In this document: one piece after another, positions 48,820 to 58,606 of the stretch | How positions within the stretch are numbered: the stretch's first letter is position 1 | How the letters are laid out: each line of letters starts with the position of its first letter | Source: Vibrio casei | Lineage (GTDB): Bacteria > Pseudomonadota > Gammaproteobacteria > Enterobacterales > Vibrionaceae | Length of the DNA stretch: 64,000 nt | Direction of reading: 5' to 3' | Assembly: GCF_002218025.2 (NCBI RefSeq) | Contig: NZ_AP018680.1 | Coordinates: forward strand, 1,612,001-1,676,000 | Notes under the pieces: generated by a model | Told to the model about the DNA's origin: nothing | What the model saw: the letters and a program-made list of their open reading frames with translations, nothing else | Database searches by the model: none | Program-made: the position numbers and the translations under genes

Positions 48820-50328
48820 ATGACGTCTAGAGTGCCATTTTATTTTCTCATCGCCATACTTGTCATCACAGGGGTAACACTGAGTATTATGCGACACCAA
48901 GACTACGGTGTGCCATGGACTCCTGGTGATTCAAGACAAATTTGGGATATTGAAGCTCGTGTTGAGTTTGTTGCATCTGGAGGCCCTGTTAAAGTTTCTT
49001 TAGCCGCTCCACATACTCAAAATGGATTTACACTAATCGATGAAAGCGCTTCATCGCCAGGTTATGGCCTTTCTTATATCAATACAGAGACTGGTCGTCG
49101 AGCAGAGTGGTCTATCCGTGATGCCAAAGGCCCTCAAACTATTTATTACAAAACACAATTTTTAGTTGATCCTCAAGCAACGGTTTCAACCGTTCCTCCT
49201 GTAAAAGAAGATCTTGTTACTCCGACCTATACTGGCCCTCAAGAATCCGCTGTCACCGCCATTAAAGATCAAGCTACTGAGCGCTCTGCCGATAACACCA
49301 CTTTCACTCGTGAGCTTATCAAACAATTTAACGATCCAGATAACCAAAATGCATCATTGCTTTTAGATGACTTTAGTAAAGTAGAAGCCATTTCAAAATT
49401 ACTCGCGACATCTAACATATACAGTAAAACAGTTGGTGTTGTTGAGCTAGAAGATGGCCGTCGTCGTCAGTCAATTATTCCGATGATCGAAGTTTGGGAT
49501 GGAAAAGCATGGCAATTATTTAATCCAGAAAATAATGAGCAAGGCGTTCAAGACAATATGCTTATCTGGGATGAATCAAATGTATCTTTGCTTGACGTTA
49601 TTGGAGGCAAACACAGTAAAGTGTTCTATTCCATGATTTCTCAAGATATCACACCAAGTACTGCGACAAAACGTAAGGTCGTTGCTGAAAACCTACTGAA
49701 TTTCTCAATACACAGTTTACCGCTAGAAGAACAATCGATGTTTAAAACCATCATGTTGATTCCAATCGGTGCTTTAATTGTTGTGTTCTTACGTGTATTA
49801 ATCGGCTTGAAAACCTCAGGGACATTCATGCCTGTTCTTATTGCGGTGGCTTTTGTACAAACCCAATTACTGCCAGGCATTATCGGTTTCTTATTAATCG
49901 TCGGAACAGGGTTGGTCATCCGTGGTTATTTATCTAAGTTAAACTTATTACTCGTTGCCCGAATATCGGCGGTAATCATTACGGTAATACTCATTATCTC
50001 TGTCTTTACCATTGTATCGTTTAATATTGGCTTAACTCAGGGTTTAACCATTACGTTCTTCCCAATGATTATTTTGTCTTGGACGATTGAACGCATGTCG
50101 ATTCTTTGGGAAGAAGAAGGAGCAAAAGAGGTATTCATGCAAGGTGGTGGTTCATTATTGACCGCAGTACTTATTTACCTAGCAATGACGAATCCTTATG
50201 TGCAGCATGTCACTTTCAACTTTATTGGCACTCAGTTCATTGTGTTAGCTTGTATTCTATCTTTAGGTAACTACACCGGCTATCGCCTATTAGAACTAAA
50301 AAGATTCAAACCACTTGCGGAGAACTAA
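48820..50328 (+). CDS. Inactive transglutaminase-like / seven-helix membrane protein
   Basis: The 502-residue protein has an N-terminal membrane anchor (about 5-22) and a periplasmic transglutaminase-like domain (about 35-290). The catalytic Cys-His-Asp is not evident, hence inactive. About seven C-terminal helices follow (about 305-490; TIMLIPIGALIVVFLRVLIG, TSGTFMPVLIAVAFVQTQ). Such proteins are known next to RimK-like ATP-grasp ligases. It may carry substrates or signals for the neighbouring enzymes. It lies three bases upstream of the ligase gene. Confidence 0.85.
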   Translation: MTSRVPFYFLIAILVITGVTLSIMRHQDYGVPWTPGDSRQIWDIEARVEFVASGGPVKVSLAAPHTQNGFTLIDESASSPGYGLSYINTETGRRAEWSIRDAKGPQTIYYKTQFLVDPQATVSTVPPVKEDLVTPTYTGPQESAVTAIKDQATERSADNTTFTRELIKQFNDPDNQNASLLLDDFSKVEAISKLLATSNIYSKTVGVVELEDGRRRQSIIPMIEVWDGKAWQLFNPENNEQGVQDNMLIWDESNVSLLDVIGGKHSKVFYSMISQDITPSTATKRKVVAENLLNFSIHSLPLEEQSMFKTIMLIPIGALIVVFLRVLIGLKTSGTFMPVLIAVAFVQTQLLPGIIGFLLIVGTGLVIRGYLSKLNLLLVARISAVIITVILIISVFTIVSFNIGLTQGLTITFFPMIILSWTIERMSILWEEEGAKEVFMQGGGSLLTAVLIYLAMTNPYVQHVTFNFIGTQFIVLACILSLGNYTGYRLLELKRFKPLAEN

Positions 50329-50331
50329 GCT

Positions 50332-51303
50332 ATGTTTTCTATGTTTACGTCTCCTCAAAAGCTGAAAGCCAAAGGTGTAATGGGCATGAACAAACGTAAT
50401 GGCGCCTATATAGGGCGCTACAACGACCGTTCAAAATACCCATTAGTTGATGACAAACTTAAAACTAAAATCATTGCCCAACAACATGGTGCAACGGTGC
50501 CTAAGTTGATTGGGGTTATTGCCCAGCAGGCAGAAGTAAAACGCATTCATGCGATGGTCAAAGACTGGCCTGGTTTTGTTATCAAGCCTGCTCGGGGTTC
50601 AGGTGGCAAAGGTATTTTGGTGATTATTTCCCATAAAGATGGGGTGTATATCAAACCATCTGGACAAGCAATTAATGAACAAGATGTCGAACGCCATATC
50701 AGTAATGCTTTGGCAGGCTTATTTTCCCTTGGTGGTAAAAATGATGTAGCAGTAGTTGAAAATCTGATTAAATTTGATGATATCTCATTTGATGGGTTTA
50801 GCTATGAAGGTGTACCTGATATCCGCGTGATTGTATTTAAAGGCTACCCTGTGATGGCGATGATGCGTTGCTCAACCGCAGCATCTGATGGTAAAGCTAA
50901 CTTACACCAAGGTGCAGTTGGTGTTGGGCTAGATATAGCAACCGGCCGAGCGGTTCGTGCAGTGCAGTTTGATCACCCTATAACTCATCACCCTGATACG
51001 GATAAACCTCTCAATGAATTAGTGGTCCCTAACTGGGAAAAGCTTCTTATTCTGGCCTCTAGTGCATGGGAAATGACTGGGTTAGGTTATATGGGTACCG
51101 ACATGGTATTGGACAAAGAAGAAGGCCCTATGGTGCTTGAACTTAATGCCCGCCCAGGCTTAGCTATTCAAATTGCAAACGGTGCTGGCTTACTGCCTCG
51201 CCTACAGCATATTGAAAGCCTTGGTACACCAGCAGAATACCCAAGAGCGGCTGAACGTGTAGCTTATGCAGCAAAACAGTTTTCGGCTAAACCCCAATTT
51301 TAG
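50332..51303 (+). CDS. RimK-like ATP-grasp ligase (alpha-L-glutamate ligase-like)
   Basis: The 323-residue ATP-grasp enzyme contains GMNKRNGAYIGRYNDRSKYPLVDDK, the phosphate-binding loop FVIKPARGSGGKGILVI and the metal/ATP site MVLELNARPGLAIQIAN. The family joins amino acids (often glutamate) to peptides or small molecules. Substrate unknown. It closes the cluster with the retropepsin and 7TM genes and is likely cotranscribed with the latter. Confidence 0.88.
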   Translation: MFSMFTSPQKLKAKGVMGMNKRNGAYIGRYNDRSKYPLVDDKLKTKIIAQQHGATVPKLIGVIAQQAEVKRIHAMVKDWPGFVIKPARGSGGKGILVIISHKDGVYIKPSGQAINEQDVERHISNALAGLFSLGGKNDVAVVENLIKFDDISFDGFSYEGVPDIRVIVFKGYPVMAMMRCSTAASDGKANLHQGAVGVGLDIATGRAVRAVQFDHPITHHPDTDKPLNELVVPNWEKLLILASSAWEMTGLGYMGTDMVLDKEEGPMVLELNARPGLAIQIANGAGLLPRLQHIESLGTPAEYPRAAERVAYAAKQFSAKPQF

Positions 51304-51341
51304 AAAGTTGGTTTAAAAAATAAAAAATCCGCAGATAGTAA

Positions 51342-51420
51342 TGAACTGCCCCCCAATAGTTGGACAACCGACATTGGGGGTTATCTATGTCTAAATACAT
51401 CAGAGAGTTAAAACTCATCA
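51342..51420 (+). mobile_element. IS3-family remnant: left terminal repeat and start of orfA
   Basis: TGAACTGCCCCCCAATAGTT with following GGACAA resembles IS3-family terminal inverted repeats. It contains the hairpin CCCCAAT / ATTGGGG (51351-51357, 51373-51379). An ATG at 51387 begins MSKYIRELKL, a typical OrfA start, but the similarity stops within about 12 codons. No transposase or right end is present. The remnant abuts the 3' end of tdk. Confidence 0.65.
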
Positions 51421-51456
51421 CAAAAGCATCATCTACAAGAAATGCACTCCGAGAGC

Positions 51457-52035
51457 TTACTTTCCCAGAGCTTCTTTATAGTGTAAACGACATACTGATT
51501 CATAGCGGTCATTACCACCGATGGCAACTTGATCACCTTCTGCGATAGCATTCCCTTTTTCATCCATCCGAATCACCATATTTGCTTTACGACCACAGTG
51601 ACAAATTGTTTTCAGTTCTACCAACTTATCAGCCCAGGCTAATAAATATTGACTGCCTTCAAACAACTCACCTAAAAAATCACTTCGTAAACCGTAACAC
51701 AACACGGGAATACGTAATTTATCCACCACCTCAGTCAATTGATAAACTTGTTTCTTAGAAAGAAATTGGCATTCATCTATCATAATACAATGCACTTTTT
51801 CTTGTTCATTTAACGCTTTAATTGAACCAAACATATCCGTTTCTGCATTATACAAATACGCATCAGATTGAAGGCCAATTCGAGAACTAACTTTACCAAC
51901 AGCATCACGATCATCAATTTCAGCCGTAAAAATAACGGCATTCATACCACGTTCACGATAATTAAAAGAAGATTGAAGTAAGGTTGTAGATTTACCCGCA
52001 TTCATTGCAGAGTAGTAAAAATACATCTGGGCCAC
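51457..52035 (-). CDS. tdk: Tdk, thymidine kinase
   Basis: The 192-residue type II thymidine kinase has P-loop [13 protein letters not shown] near residue 9, the DECQFL motif ([14 protein letters not shown]) and a zinc-type ICHCGRKA. It salvages thymidine. Its 3' end is close to the IS3 remnant, but the protein ending ([14 protein letters not shown]) looks complete. Confidence 0.96.
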   Translation of the reverse strand: MAQMYFYYSAMNAGKSTTLLQSSFNYRERGMNAVIFTAEIDDRDAVGKVSSRIGLQSDAYLYNAETDMFGSIKALNEQEKVHCIMIDECQFLSKKQVYQLTEVVDKLRIPVLCYGLRSDFLGELFEGSQYLLAWADKLVELKTICHCGRKANMVIRMDEKGNAIAEGDQVAIGGNDRYESVCRLHYKEALGK

Positions 52036-52076
52036 GAAAATTACCTATTTATATTTAGTCTATTTTTTATACTCAT

Positions 52077-52106
52077 AAAAAAGGCTGGTAAGCCACCAGC
52101 CTTTTT
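52077..52106. terminator. Terminator between tdk and cysS
   Basis: GGCTGGT / ACCAGCC (52083-52089, 52095-52101) is flanked by A and T runs. It lies 18 bases downstream of cysS on the minus strand. Confidence 0.9.
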
Positions 52107-52123
52107 CTCTTACAATTGTTAAT

Positions 52124-53506
52124 TTACTTACGACGCCAAGTGGTACCGTCAGCACCATCTTCTAATTCAATACCAAGATCGTTTAACTTATCACGTGCCA
52201 AATCTGCATTAGCCCAATCTTTAGCTGCACGAGAATCATTACGCAGCTTGATTAAGGCTTCAATCTCAGCCACTTCATCATCATTGCCAGTGTCGCCTTT
52301 TAAGAAAGCTTCCGGCTCTTGATATAAAATACCAATAACATCAGCAAGTTCGCGCATAAGAGCGCCCAAAGATGATGCTTTATCCAAATCAAGTGTTTTC
52401 AAGCGATTAACTTCACGAGCCATATCAAACAACACCGAATAGGCCTCTGGCGTATTAAAGTCATCATTCATTGCTGAACTGAAACGAGCAACAAACTCTT
52501 CACCACCAGCAGGCGCTGAATTTAAATCCAAACCACGTAAAGCCGTATACAAACGCTCAAGAGAAGCGCGAGCTTGGTTCAAATTCTCTTCACTGTAATT
52601 TAACTGACTACGATAATGACCAGACATTAAAAAATAACGTACAGTTTCAGAATCATAATGCGTTAATACATCACGGATAGTAAAAAAGTTACCCAATGAT
52701 TTAGACATTTTTTCACGATCAACCATCACCATGCCACTATGCATCCAAGTGTTTACATAAGGCGTATCGTGCGCACAGCATGATTGAGCAATTTCATTTT
52801 CATGATGTGGGAATTGCAGATCTGAACCACCACCATGAATATCAAAGTGATGACCAAGAATTGAAGAGTTCATCGCTGAACATTCAATATGCCAACCAGG
52901 ACGTCCAGCTCCCCAAGGTGACTCCCATGTAGGCTCCCCTGGTTTCGACATTTTCCAAACTACAAAATCCATCGGGCTACGTTTTGCACTTTCAATGTCA
53001 ACACGTGCGCCAGCCTGCAGTTGTTCAAGATCTTGACCCGAAAGCTTTCCGTACTGTTCAAATTTTTTCACTTCAAACATCACATCGCCATTATCAGCAA
53101 CATAAGCAAAACCGCGTTCAATCAAGGTTGCAACCAGTTCAATAATTTCTTTTATATAATGTGTTGCTCTTGGCTCCACATCTGGACGTTTAATGTTTAA
53201 TGCATCAAAGTCGCTATACATTTCTTGAATAAGACGTTCCGTCAACTCATCACAGCTTTCACCATTTTCAGCTGCACGTTTGATGATCTTATCGTCTATA
53301 TCCGTAATATTACGAACAAAAGTAAGGTCGTACCCTACAAAACGCAGATAACGCGAGATAACATCAAAAGAAACAAAAGTGCGCCCATGGCCAATGTGAC
53401 AAAGATCGTAGATAGTCACCCCACAAACATACATGCCAATCTTACCAGCATGGATGGGTTTAAATTCCTCTTTCTGTCGGGTCAACGTATTATATATTTT
53501 TAACAT
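52124..53506 (-). CDS. cysS: CysS, cysteinyl-tRNA synthetase
   Basis: This class I synthetase has 460 residues from ATG 53506 ([15 protein letters not shown]). The HIGH motif is CHIGHGR and the KMSKS motif is [10 protein letters not shown]. Zinc-ligand Cys/His occur in [16 protein letters not shown] and [12 protein letters not shown] short extension to 53521 is less likely. Confidence 0.98.
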   Translation of the reverse strand: MLKIYNTLTRQKEEFKPIHAGKIGMYVCGVTIYDLCHIGHGRTFVSFDVISRYLRFVGYDLTFVRNITDIDDKIIKRAAENGESCDELTERLIQEMYSDFDALNIKRPDVEPRATHYIKEIIELVATLIERGFAYVADNGDVMFEVKKFEQYGKLSGQDLEQLQAGARVDIESAKRSPMDFVVWKMSKPGEPTWESPWGAGRPGWHIECSAMNSSILGHHFDIHGGGSDLQFPHHENEIAQSCCAHDTPYVNTWMHSGMVMVDREKMSKSLGNFFTIRDVLTHYDSETVRYFLMSGHYRSQLNYSEENLNQARASLERLYTALRGLDLNSAPAGGEEFVARFSSAMNDDFNTPEAYSVLFDMAREVNRLKTLDLDKASSLGALMRELADVIGILYQEPEAFLKGDTGNDDEVAEIEALIKLRNDSRAAKDWANADLARDKLNDLGIELEDGADGTTWRRK

Positions 53507-53727
53507 GATCTCTATCTGCATCTGGTGAAAATTCTAACTAGTGATTATACCCAAACCTGAATCTAAGTCGATATTAAAGCGCTTTTAACTAGCACATCTG
53601 CTCGATAAAAACTCAGTCAATTTCATCCGTTAATGAAGTTGTTCGTTTAAAGTTGCTTTAGGTTTCACATGCTATAAAATTGAGACTTTATATGACAAAA
53701 CTAAATCCAATGATAAAGGACCAAACC

Positions 53728-54222
53728 ATGATTATCCTTCACACCAACTTCGGCGATATCAAAATTCAATTAAACGAAGAAAAAGCACCAGAAACAAGTG
53801 CTAACTTTCTAAAATATTGCCAAGATGGCTTCTACGACAACACACTTTTCCACCGTGTTATCGATGGATTTATGATTCAAGGTGGTGGCATGACTTCTGG
53901 CTTAAAAGAAAAAGCAACTCGTGCAACCATCAAAAATGAAGCAAATAATGGTCTAAGCAATAAAACAGGCACATTGGCTATGGCTCGCACAATGGAACCT
54001 CATTCTGCAAGTTCACAATTCTTCATCAATGTTAACGACAACACTTTCCTTGATTTTAAATCTGAATCAATGAACGGTTGGGGTTACTGTGTATTTGCAG
54101 AAGTCGTTGAAGGTATGGATATTGTTGAGAAGATCAAAGCAGTAAGCACAGGATCTTACGGCATGCACCAAGATGTACCACTTGAAGATGTTATGATCAA
54201 CAGCACTACAATCGAAGCATAA
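53728..54222 (+). CDS. ppiB: PpiB, cytoplasmic peptidyl-prolyl cis-trans isomerase (cyclophilin)
   Basis: The 164-residue cyclophilin has active-site residues in [32 protein letters not shown] and [18 protein letters not shown] 53728 gives the same length as E. coli PpiB and lacks a signal peptide. It is divergent from cysS, as in E. coli, and precedes lpxH. Confidence 0.96.
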   Translation: MIILHTNFGDIKIQLNEEKAPETSANFLKYCQDGFYDNTLFHRVIDGFMIQGGGMTSGLKEKATRATIKNEANNGLSNKTGTLAMARTMEPHSASSQFFINVNDNTFLDFKSESMNGWGYCVFAEVVEGMDIVEKIKAVSTGSYGMHQDVPLEDVMINSTTIEA

Positions 54223-54251
54223 AGCCAACGGCTTATCCGATTCGATACAGT

Positions 54252-54285
54252 AGATAAGGGAGAATTATCTCCCTTATCTTTATCT
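54252..54285 (+). terminator. Terminator-like hairpin after ppiB
   Basis: A perfect 12-base stem, AGATAAGGGAGA / TCTCCCTTATCT, has an ATTA loop. It is followed by a T-rich run just before lpxH. It may give partial termination. Confidence 0.65.
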
Positions 54286-54306
54286 TATCCTCAATATTGA
54301 CTGTCT

Positions 54307-55053
54307 ATGACCACATTATTTATTGCTGATTTACATTTATCCATTTTACGCCCCGACATCACAGAGTGCTTTTTAACCTTCATGCGTAATGAGGCACCAA
54401 AAGCAGAAGCTTTATATGTTCTTGGTGACCTATTTGAATTTTGGATTGGCGATGATGATGATTCACCTTTCCACTCTTCAATAAAAAATGCGTTCAAGAC
54501 ATTAACTCAATCAGGTGTGGCTTGTTACTTTATCCAAGGTAATCGTGATTTTTTACTCGGTAAGCGTTTTTGCCAAGAAACAGGAATGCAATTATTACCA
54601 GAGACAGCCGTTATTGATCTTTATGGGACACCTACCGTCATTCTCCATGGCGATACCCTATGCACTATGGATGAAAACTATCAGGCATTTCGGCGTACCG
54701 TGCATAAACCGTGGTTACAAAGCATTTTTAACTGTATACCATTATTTATCCGGCGTAAAATCGTCACTAATGTTCAAAACAAAATACGAGCCCAAAAAAA
54801 AATAAAGCACATGTCTATAATGGATGTGACTCCACAAGAAGTCGTTTCTGTTTTCGAAGACAACCGAGTCATCCAAATGATTCACGGGCATACCCATCGG
54901 CCCAATATTCACCAGCACACCACCAGCAACGGGCTTGCAACTAGGATTGTACTTGGTGATTGGTACACCCAAGGCTCTGTATTAGTATGTAACACTGACG
55001 GTAATTCATTAGAAAATCGTCAATTTTCGCTTTCTGATCAAAAGTCTCAGTAA
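54307..55053 (+). CDS. lpxH: LpxH, UDP-2,3-diacylglucosamine pyrophosphatase
   Basis: LpxH makes lipid X in lipid A synthesis. The 248-residue metallophosphoesterase shows [38 protein letters not shown] and [12 protein letters not shown], the complete metal-ligand set. It is membrane-associated on the cytoplasmic side. Its place after ppiB matches other gammaproteobacteria. Confidence 0.96.
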   Translation: MTTLFIADLHLSILRPDITECFLTFMRNEAPKAEALYVLGDLFEFWIGDDDDSPFHSSIKNAFKTLTQSGVACYFIQGNRDFLLGKRFCQETGMQLLPETAVIDLYGTPTVILHGDTLCTMDENYQAFRRTVHKPWLQSIFNCIPLFIRRKIVTNVQNKIRAQKKIKHMSIMDVTPQEVVSVFEDNRVIQMIHGHTHRPNIHQHTTSNGLATRIVLGDWYTQGSVLVCNTDGNSLENRQFSLSDQKSQ

Positions 55054-55084
55054 AAATACACGCTATATTACGTATTCACCTATT

Positions 55085-55210
55085 CTTATACCCAAGTGAC
55101 TTCAAGATATGAGTTTTGAATTCACTCGACAATCCACACTATCAAGATAGAAAGCAAGGGACTTTTCATATATGGTCGTTGGTTATTATCAACTCATTTT
55201 ATATATCAAT
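55085..55210. repeat. Possible Vibrio intergenic repeat fragment
   Basis: The stretch beginning ATACCCAAGTGACTTCAAG resembles a short dispersed repeat seen in many Vibrio intergenic regions (recalled, not searched). It lies between lpxH and the EAL-HDOD gene. Confidence 0.3.
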
Positions 55211-55231
55211 ATAAGAGCAAGAGATTAGAAG

Positions 55232-56458
55232 ATGTACTCTTTTATTGCACGACAGCCCATTGTAGATGGGGATAACCATATTGTTGCCTATGAATTATTA
55301 TTCAGAGAAGGCTTTAATAATGTTTTTCCACAAATGGATCCCAACAGGGCCACGAGTCGATTATTAATTGAACATTTTTTCTTAACTAATGTTCAGGGAT
55401 ATGATGGTAAACTTTGCCTCGTTAATTTCCCTTATCAATCTCTCGTTGATCAAGTTCCAACCTTGTTTCCACCCCACTTATTGATGATTGAAATTTTAGA
55501 AAGCTGCCCTCCCAATGATGAACTTTTTGAAGCGGTTAAATCTATGCATCAGAAAGGTTATAAAATCGCCTTAGATGACTTTATTCCATCGTCATCTTGG
55601 GAACGTTTTCTCCCTTACATCACAACCGTAAAATTTGATATTAAACAAATATCCATTGCTGAAGCTGAAAAATTCATCAAACAACACAAACAATATAACC
55701 TTTATTACCTCGCAGAAAAGATTGAAAATAAAGTAGAACTTGAAGCCAGCAAACAGGCAGGCTTTGATTATTTTCAAGGCTATATCATCTATGAACCAGA
55801 AATTATTAAAAAGAAACGCATAGGATCATCCCCTTTTACTGTCGAACAACTCAATATTGCCATTAATAGTACGTCTATTGACTTTGAGCTGGTTGAACGT
55901 TTAATACGGCATGATGTAACAATGTCATACAAACTGATGCGATTTATTAATTCACACCAACCTCAGCCCTTTTCATCATTTACTAAAGCCTTTGCAACAC
56001 TAGGATATGAACGCATCAAAATGTTCATATCATTATCCATTGCAGCAGCCCATGAACTTTCGCCTTCACGGTATTACCAATCCTCCATGGAGCGTGCACA
56101 TTTTTGTGAACAAGTTGCAGCAACTGAACATATCAATACATCCATTGACCAAGCCTATTTTGTCGGCATGTTTTCAGAGTTGGATAAACTACTAGAACAA
56201 CCCCTATCTCAACTTATTCATACTCTACCTTTAACACCTGAAGCTATTAATGCTTTACTAGAGCAAAAAGGCATACTTGGTGACATTCTTGCTTTGGCGA
56301 TTGCTTATGAAAAAAACGATCAATCTTGTATCAAATGGTTTTCTAAAAAACTAAAGCTTGCTCCAGAAGATGCGAACTTATACAGAGAAAATGCTTTAAA
56401 TTGGTCTACTCCCGAATATCATTATTTACGTCTAGAAGGCAAAAAAAAAAGCGACTGA
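55232..56458 (+). CDS. EAL-HDOD protein, probable c-di-GMP phosphodiesterase (CdgJ-like)
   Basis: The 408-residue protein has an N-terminal EAL domain (about 1-200) and a C-terminal HDOD domain (about 205-395). The EAL motif is changed to ELL (Y20-ELLFRE). The other residues needed for metal and c-di-GMP appear present: Asn in CLVNFP, Glu in IEILES, the pair in ALDDF, Lys in TVKFDIK, Glu in AEKIEN, Gln in DYFQGY. It resembles CdgJ of V. cholerae, which lowers c-di-GMP and promotes motility. Activity is likely but not certain. Confidence 0.85.
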   Translation: MYSFIARQPIVDGDNHIVAYELLFREGFNNVFPQMDPNRATSRLLIEHFFLTNVQGYDGKLCLVNFPYQSLVDQVPTLFPPHLLMIEILESCPPNDELFEAVKSMHQKGYKIALDDFIPSSSWERFLPYITTVKFDIKQISIAEAEKFIKQHKQYNLYYLAEKIENKVELEASKQAGFDYFQGYIIYEPEIIKKKRIGSSPFTVEQLNIAINSTSIDFELVERLIRHDVTMSYKLMRFINSHQPQPFSSFTKAFATLGYERIKMFISLSIAAAHELSPSRYYQSSMERAHFCEQVAATEHINTSIDQAYFVGMFSELDKLLEQPLSQLIHTLPLTPEAINALLEQKGILGDILALAIAYEKNDQSCIKWFSKKLKLAPEDANLYRENALNWSTPEYHYLRLEGKKKSD

Positions 56459-56490
56459 CGGTAAATATCCTTATATAAAGAGAAAAATTT

Positions 56491-56979
56491 ATGCCTTGTT
56501 TATGCGGTCATCCACAAGCTTATGAAAATTGTTGCCAGCCTATCCATCAAAATGCTCAATTCGCTAAGCATCCAGAACAACTGATGCGTGCACGTTATTC
56601 TGCTCACGTACTCAATGATGTTGAATTTGTCCTAAAAACCTACCATTCTTCATGCAAAGCTTATGAACAAGCGGAATCTATTGAAGAATCGGTTCGCAGC
56701 CATTGGATTGAATTGAAAGTGATTGATAGCCAAGAACAAGATGATGAAGGTTATGTCGAATTCAAAGCATACTTTGAAGACAATGGGCAATCCTATTGTT
56801 TACATGAACGTTCACGTTTTTTAAAAGAAGATAATGAGTGGCGTTATATTGACGGTGTTATTCCTGAAGAAAAAATCGTAGACCCACGTCTATTGAAAAC
56901 AATCGCTGATACAAAAATCGGTCGAAATGAACCTTGCCTTTGCGGGAGTGGCAAAAAGTTTAAGAAATGTTGTGGTTAA
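56491..56979 (+). CDS. ychJ: YchJ-like UPF0225 protein with SEC-C motifs
   Basis: The 162-residue protein has a Cys-rich zinc motif at each end: [13 protein letters not shown] near the N-terminus and [16 protein letters not shown] at the C-terminus. An NTF2-like domain with [18 protein letters not shown] and ERSRF lies between. The SEC-C motif is that of SecA and YecA. Function is unknown. It lies 32 bases after the EAL-HDOD gene. Confidence 0.9.
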   Translation: MPCLCGHPQAYENCCQPIHQNAQFAKHPEQLMRARYSAHVLNDVEFVLKTYHSSCKAYEQAESIEESVRSHWIELKVIDSQEQDDEGYVEFKAYFEDNGQSYCLHERSRFLKEDNEWRYIDGVIPEEKIVDPRLLKTIADTKIGRNEPCLCGSGKKFKKCCG

Positions 56980-57033
56980 GCAATTGTTGCGGTTAAGAAA
57001 TAAGCGACTTTAAACACACAGAAAAACAACTAA

Positions 57034-57072
57034 TGAAAACAGCCTGATATACTTTATATCAGGCTGTTTTAT
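57034..57072. terminator. Bidirectional terminator between ychJ and emrB
   Basis: The 15-base arms AAAACAGCCTGATAT / ATATCAGGCTGTTTT (57036-57050, 57056-57070) serve both convergent genes. Confidence 0.93.
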
Positions 57073-57076
57073 TGAA

Positions 57077-58594
57077 TTAACTTTTGGTTCGTTTAAGCAA
57101 GAAGATGAGAGGAAGCATCACTACACATACAAACATCATCAATCGATAATCTTGTAAATAACCTAGAATAGCCGCTTGTCGATTAACTTCTGCATCAATG
57201 GAAAGCAGACCCACTTGAGTTGAAATATCATACATCCCTTTTTCAGCCGCCATATGCAGTGGGTGGCTAAATGGGGTGATGTATTCAGAAAAAGCAGCAT
57301 GATTGATCTGTACCCTGTGTGCTAAATAAGTAGTCACGACCGAAATACCAATACTACTGCCTATATTTCGAATCAAACTATATAGCGCGGTTCCTTCGGT
57401 TCGATACTTCGGTGCGAGCGTTGAGAACGCCATTGTTGAGAGTGGCACGAAAACCAATCCCAACCCTAACCCTTGAACGACCCCCGTACGAATAATATCC
57501 CATGAACTGACTTCAGCAGTAAAGAGTGTCATTTCCCACAAAGAAAAAATCATGAGTAAAGTACCGACGACCATTAAATAGCGCAGATCAACTCGCCTTG
57601 CTAGCCTCCCTACTATCATCATCCCAGCCATGGTACCAAAGCCTCGGGGTGTTAATAAGAAACCGACATCCAGGACTGGATAGCCCATTAAACTTTGCAT
57701 AAAAGGAGGCAATAAAGCCATCGTGGCCAGGAGTACAACCCCCATCATAAAGCCAACGGTTATCCCCACCACAAAATTTCGGTCAGCAAACATCGCAGGA
57801 TCAAGAAACGGTTTTTTAGCCGTAAACATATGTATGGCAAACATATACATTGCAAGAGCGGCTAAACCCGTTTCAATAATGATTTCCATACTCGAATACC
57901 AATTTTGCGATTCGCCCCGGTCAAGAAATAACTGCAAAGAACCAATCGCAACAGCAATAAGCGTAAAGCCAAATAAATCAAACTTACGATCCGCTTCAAT
58001 ACTGGTTTCTTTTACATATGCAGCAATACCAAACCAAGCCAAAGCACCAAATGGAATATTGATGTAAAACACCCAACGCCAGTTATAATATTCAGTTAGC
58101 CAACCACCTAATGAAGGGCCTAAAATCGGCCCAACCATTACACCAATCCCCCATAAGGCCATTGCTGAGCCATGCTGTTCTTTTGGGTAAGTATCGAGCA
58201 AAACTGATTGTGATAAAGGGACTAAACTTGCTCCGAAAATACCTTGCAGTAAACGAAACATGATAATTTGATCAAGTGATTGTGCTGCACCACACAAAGC
58301 AGAAGCAATGGTAAAACCAATCACTGAATAGATAAATAAACGCTTACGTCCAATTCTTGCTGCCACAAAGCCAGTCAATGGCATAGCTATCGCAGATGCA
58401 ACAATATAAGATGTTAGAACCCAAGAAATTTGATCCTGAGTCGCTCCCATTGCACCTTGCATATGAGGTAAAGCAACATTGGCAATCGTAGTATCTAATG
58501 CCTGCATAATCGTTGCAAGCATGACAGAGAAGGTAATAAAAATACGTTTTGAAACGTCCTCACCTTCTGGTTGATTTAATACAGCTTGACTCAT
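57077..58594 (-). CDS. emrB: EmrB-like MFS multidrug efflux permease (DHA2 family)
   Basis: The 505-residue membrane protein has about 14 helices. Family motifs are LDTTIANVALPHMQG (DHA2 motif D1), GFVAARIGRKRLF (motif A) and GPILGPSLGGWLTEYYNWRWVF (motif C). With EmrA and a TolC-type channel it would form a three-part drug pump. It follows emrA by 12 bases. Confidence 0.94.
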   Translation of the reverse strand: MSQAVLNQPEGEDVSKRIFITFSVMLATIMQALDTTIANVALPHMQGAMGATQDQISWVLTSYIVASAIAMPLTGFVAARIGRKRLFIYSVIGFTIASALCGAAQSLDQIIMFRLLQGIFGASLVPLSQSVLLDTYPKEQHGSAMALWGIGVMVGPILGPSLGGWLTEYYNWRWVFYINIPFGALAWFGIAAYVKETSIEADRKFDLFGFTLIAVAIGSLQLFLDRGESQNWYSSMEIIIETGLAALAMYMFAIHMFTAKKPFLDPAMFADRNFVVGITVGFMMGVVLLATMALLPPFMQSLMGYPVLDVGFLLTPRGFGTMAGMMIVGRLARRVDLRYLMVVGTLLMIFSLWEMTLFTAEVSSWDIIRTGVVQGLGLGLVFVPLSTMAFSTLAPKYRTEGTALYSLIRNIGSSIGISVVTTYLAHRVQINHAAFSEYITPFSHPLHMAAEKGMYDISTQVGLLSIDAEVNRQAAILGYLQDYRLMMFVCVVMLPLIFLLKRTKS

Positions 58595-58606
58595 TTTCTC
58601 ACCTTA

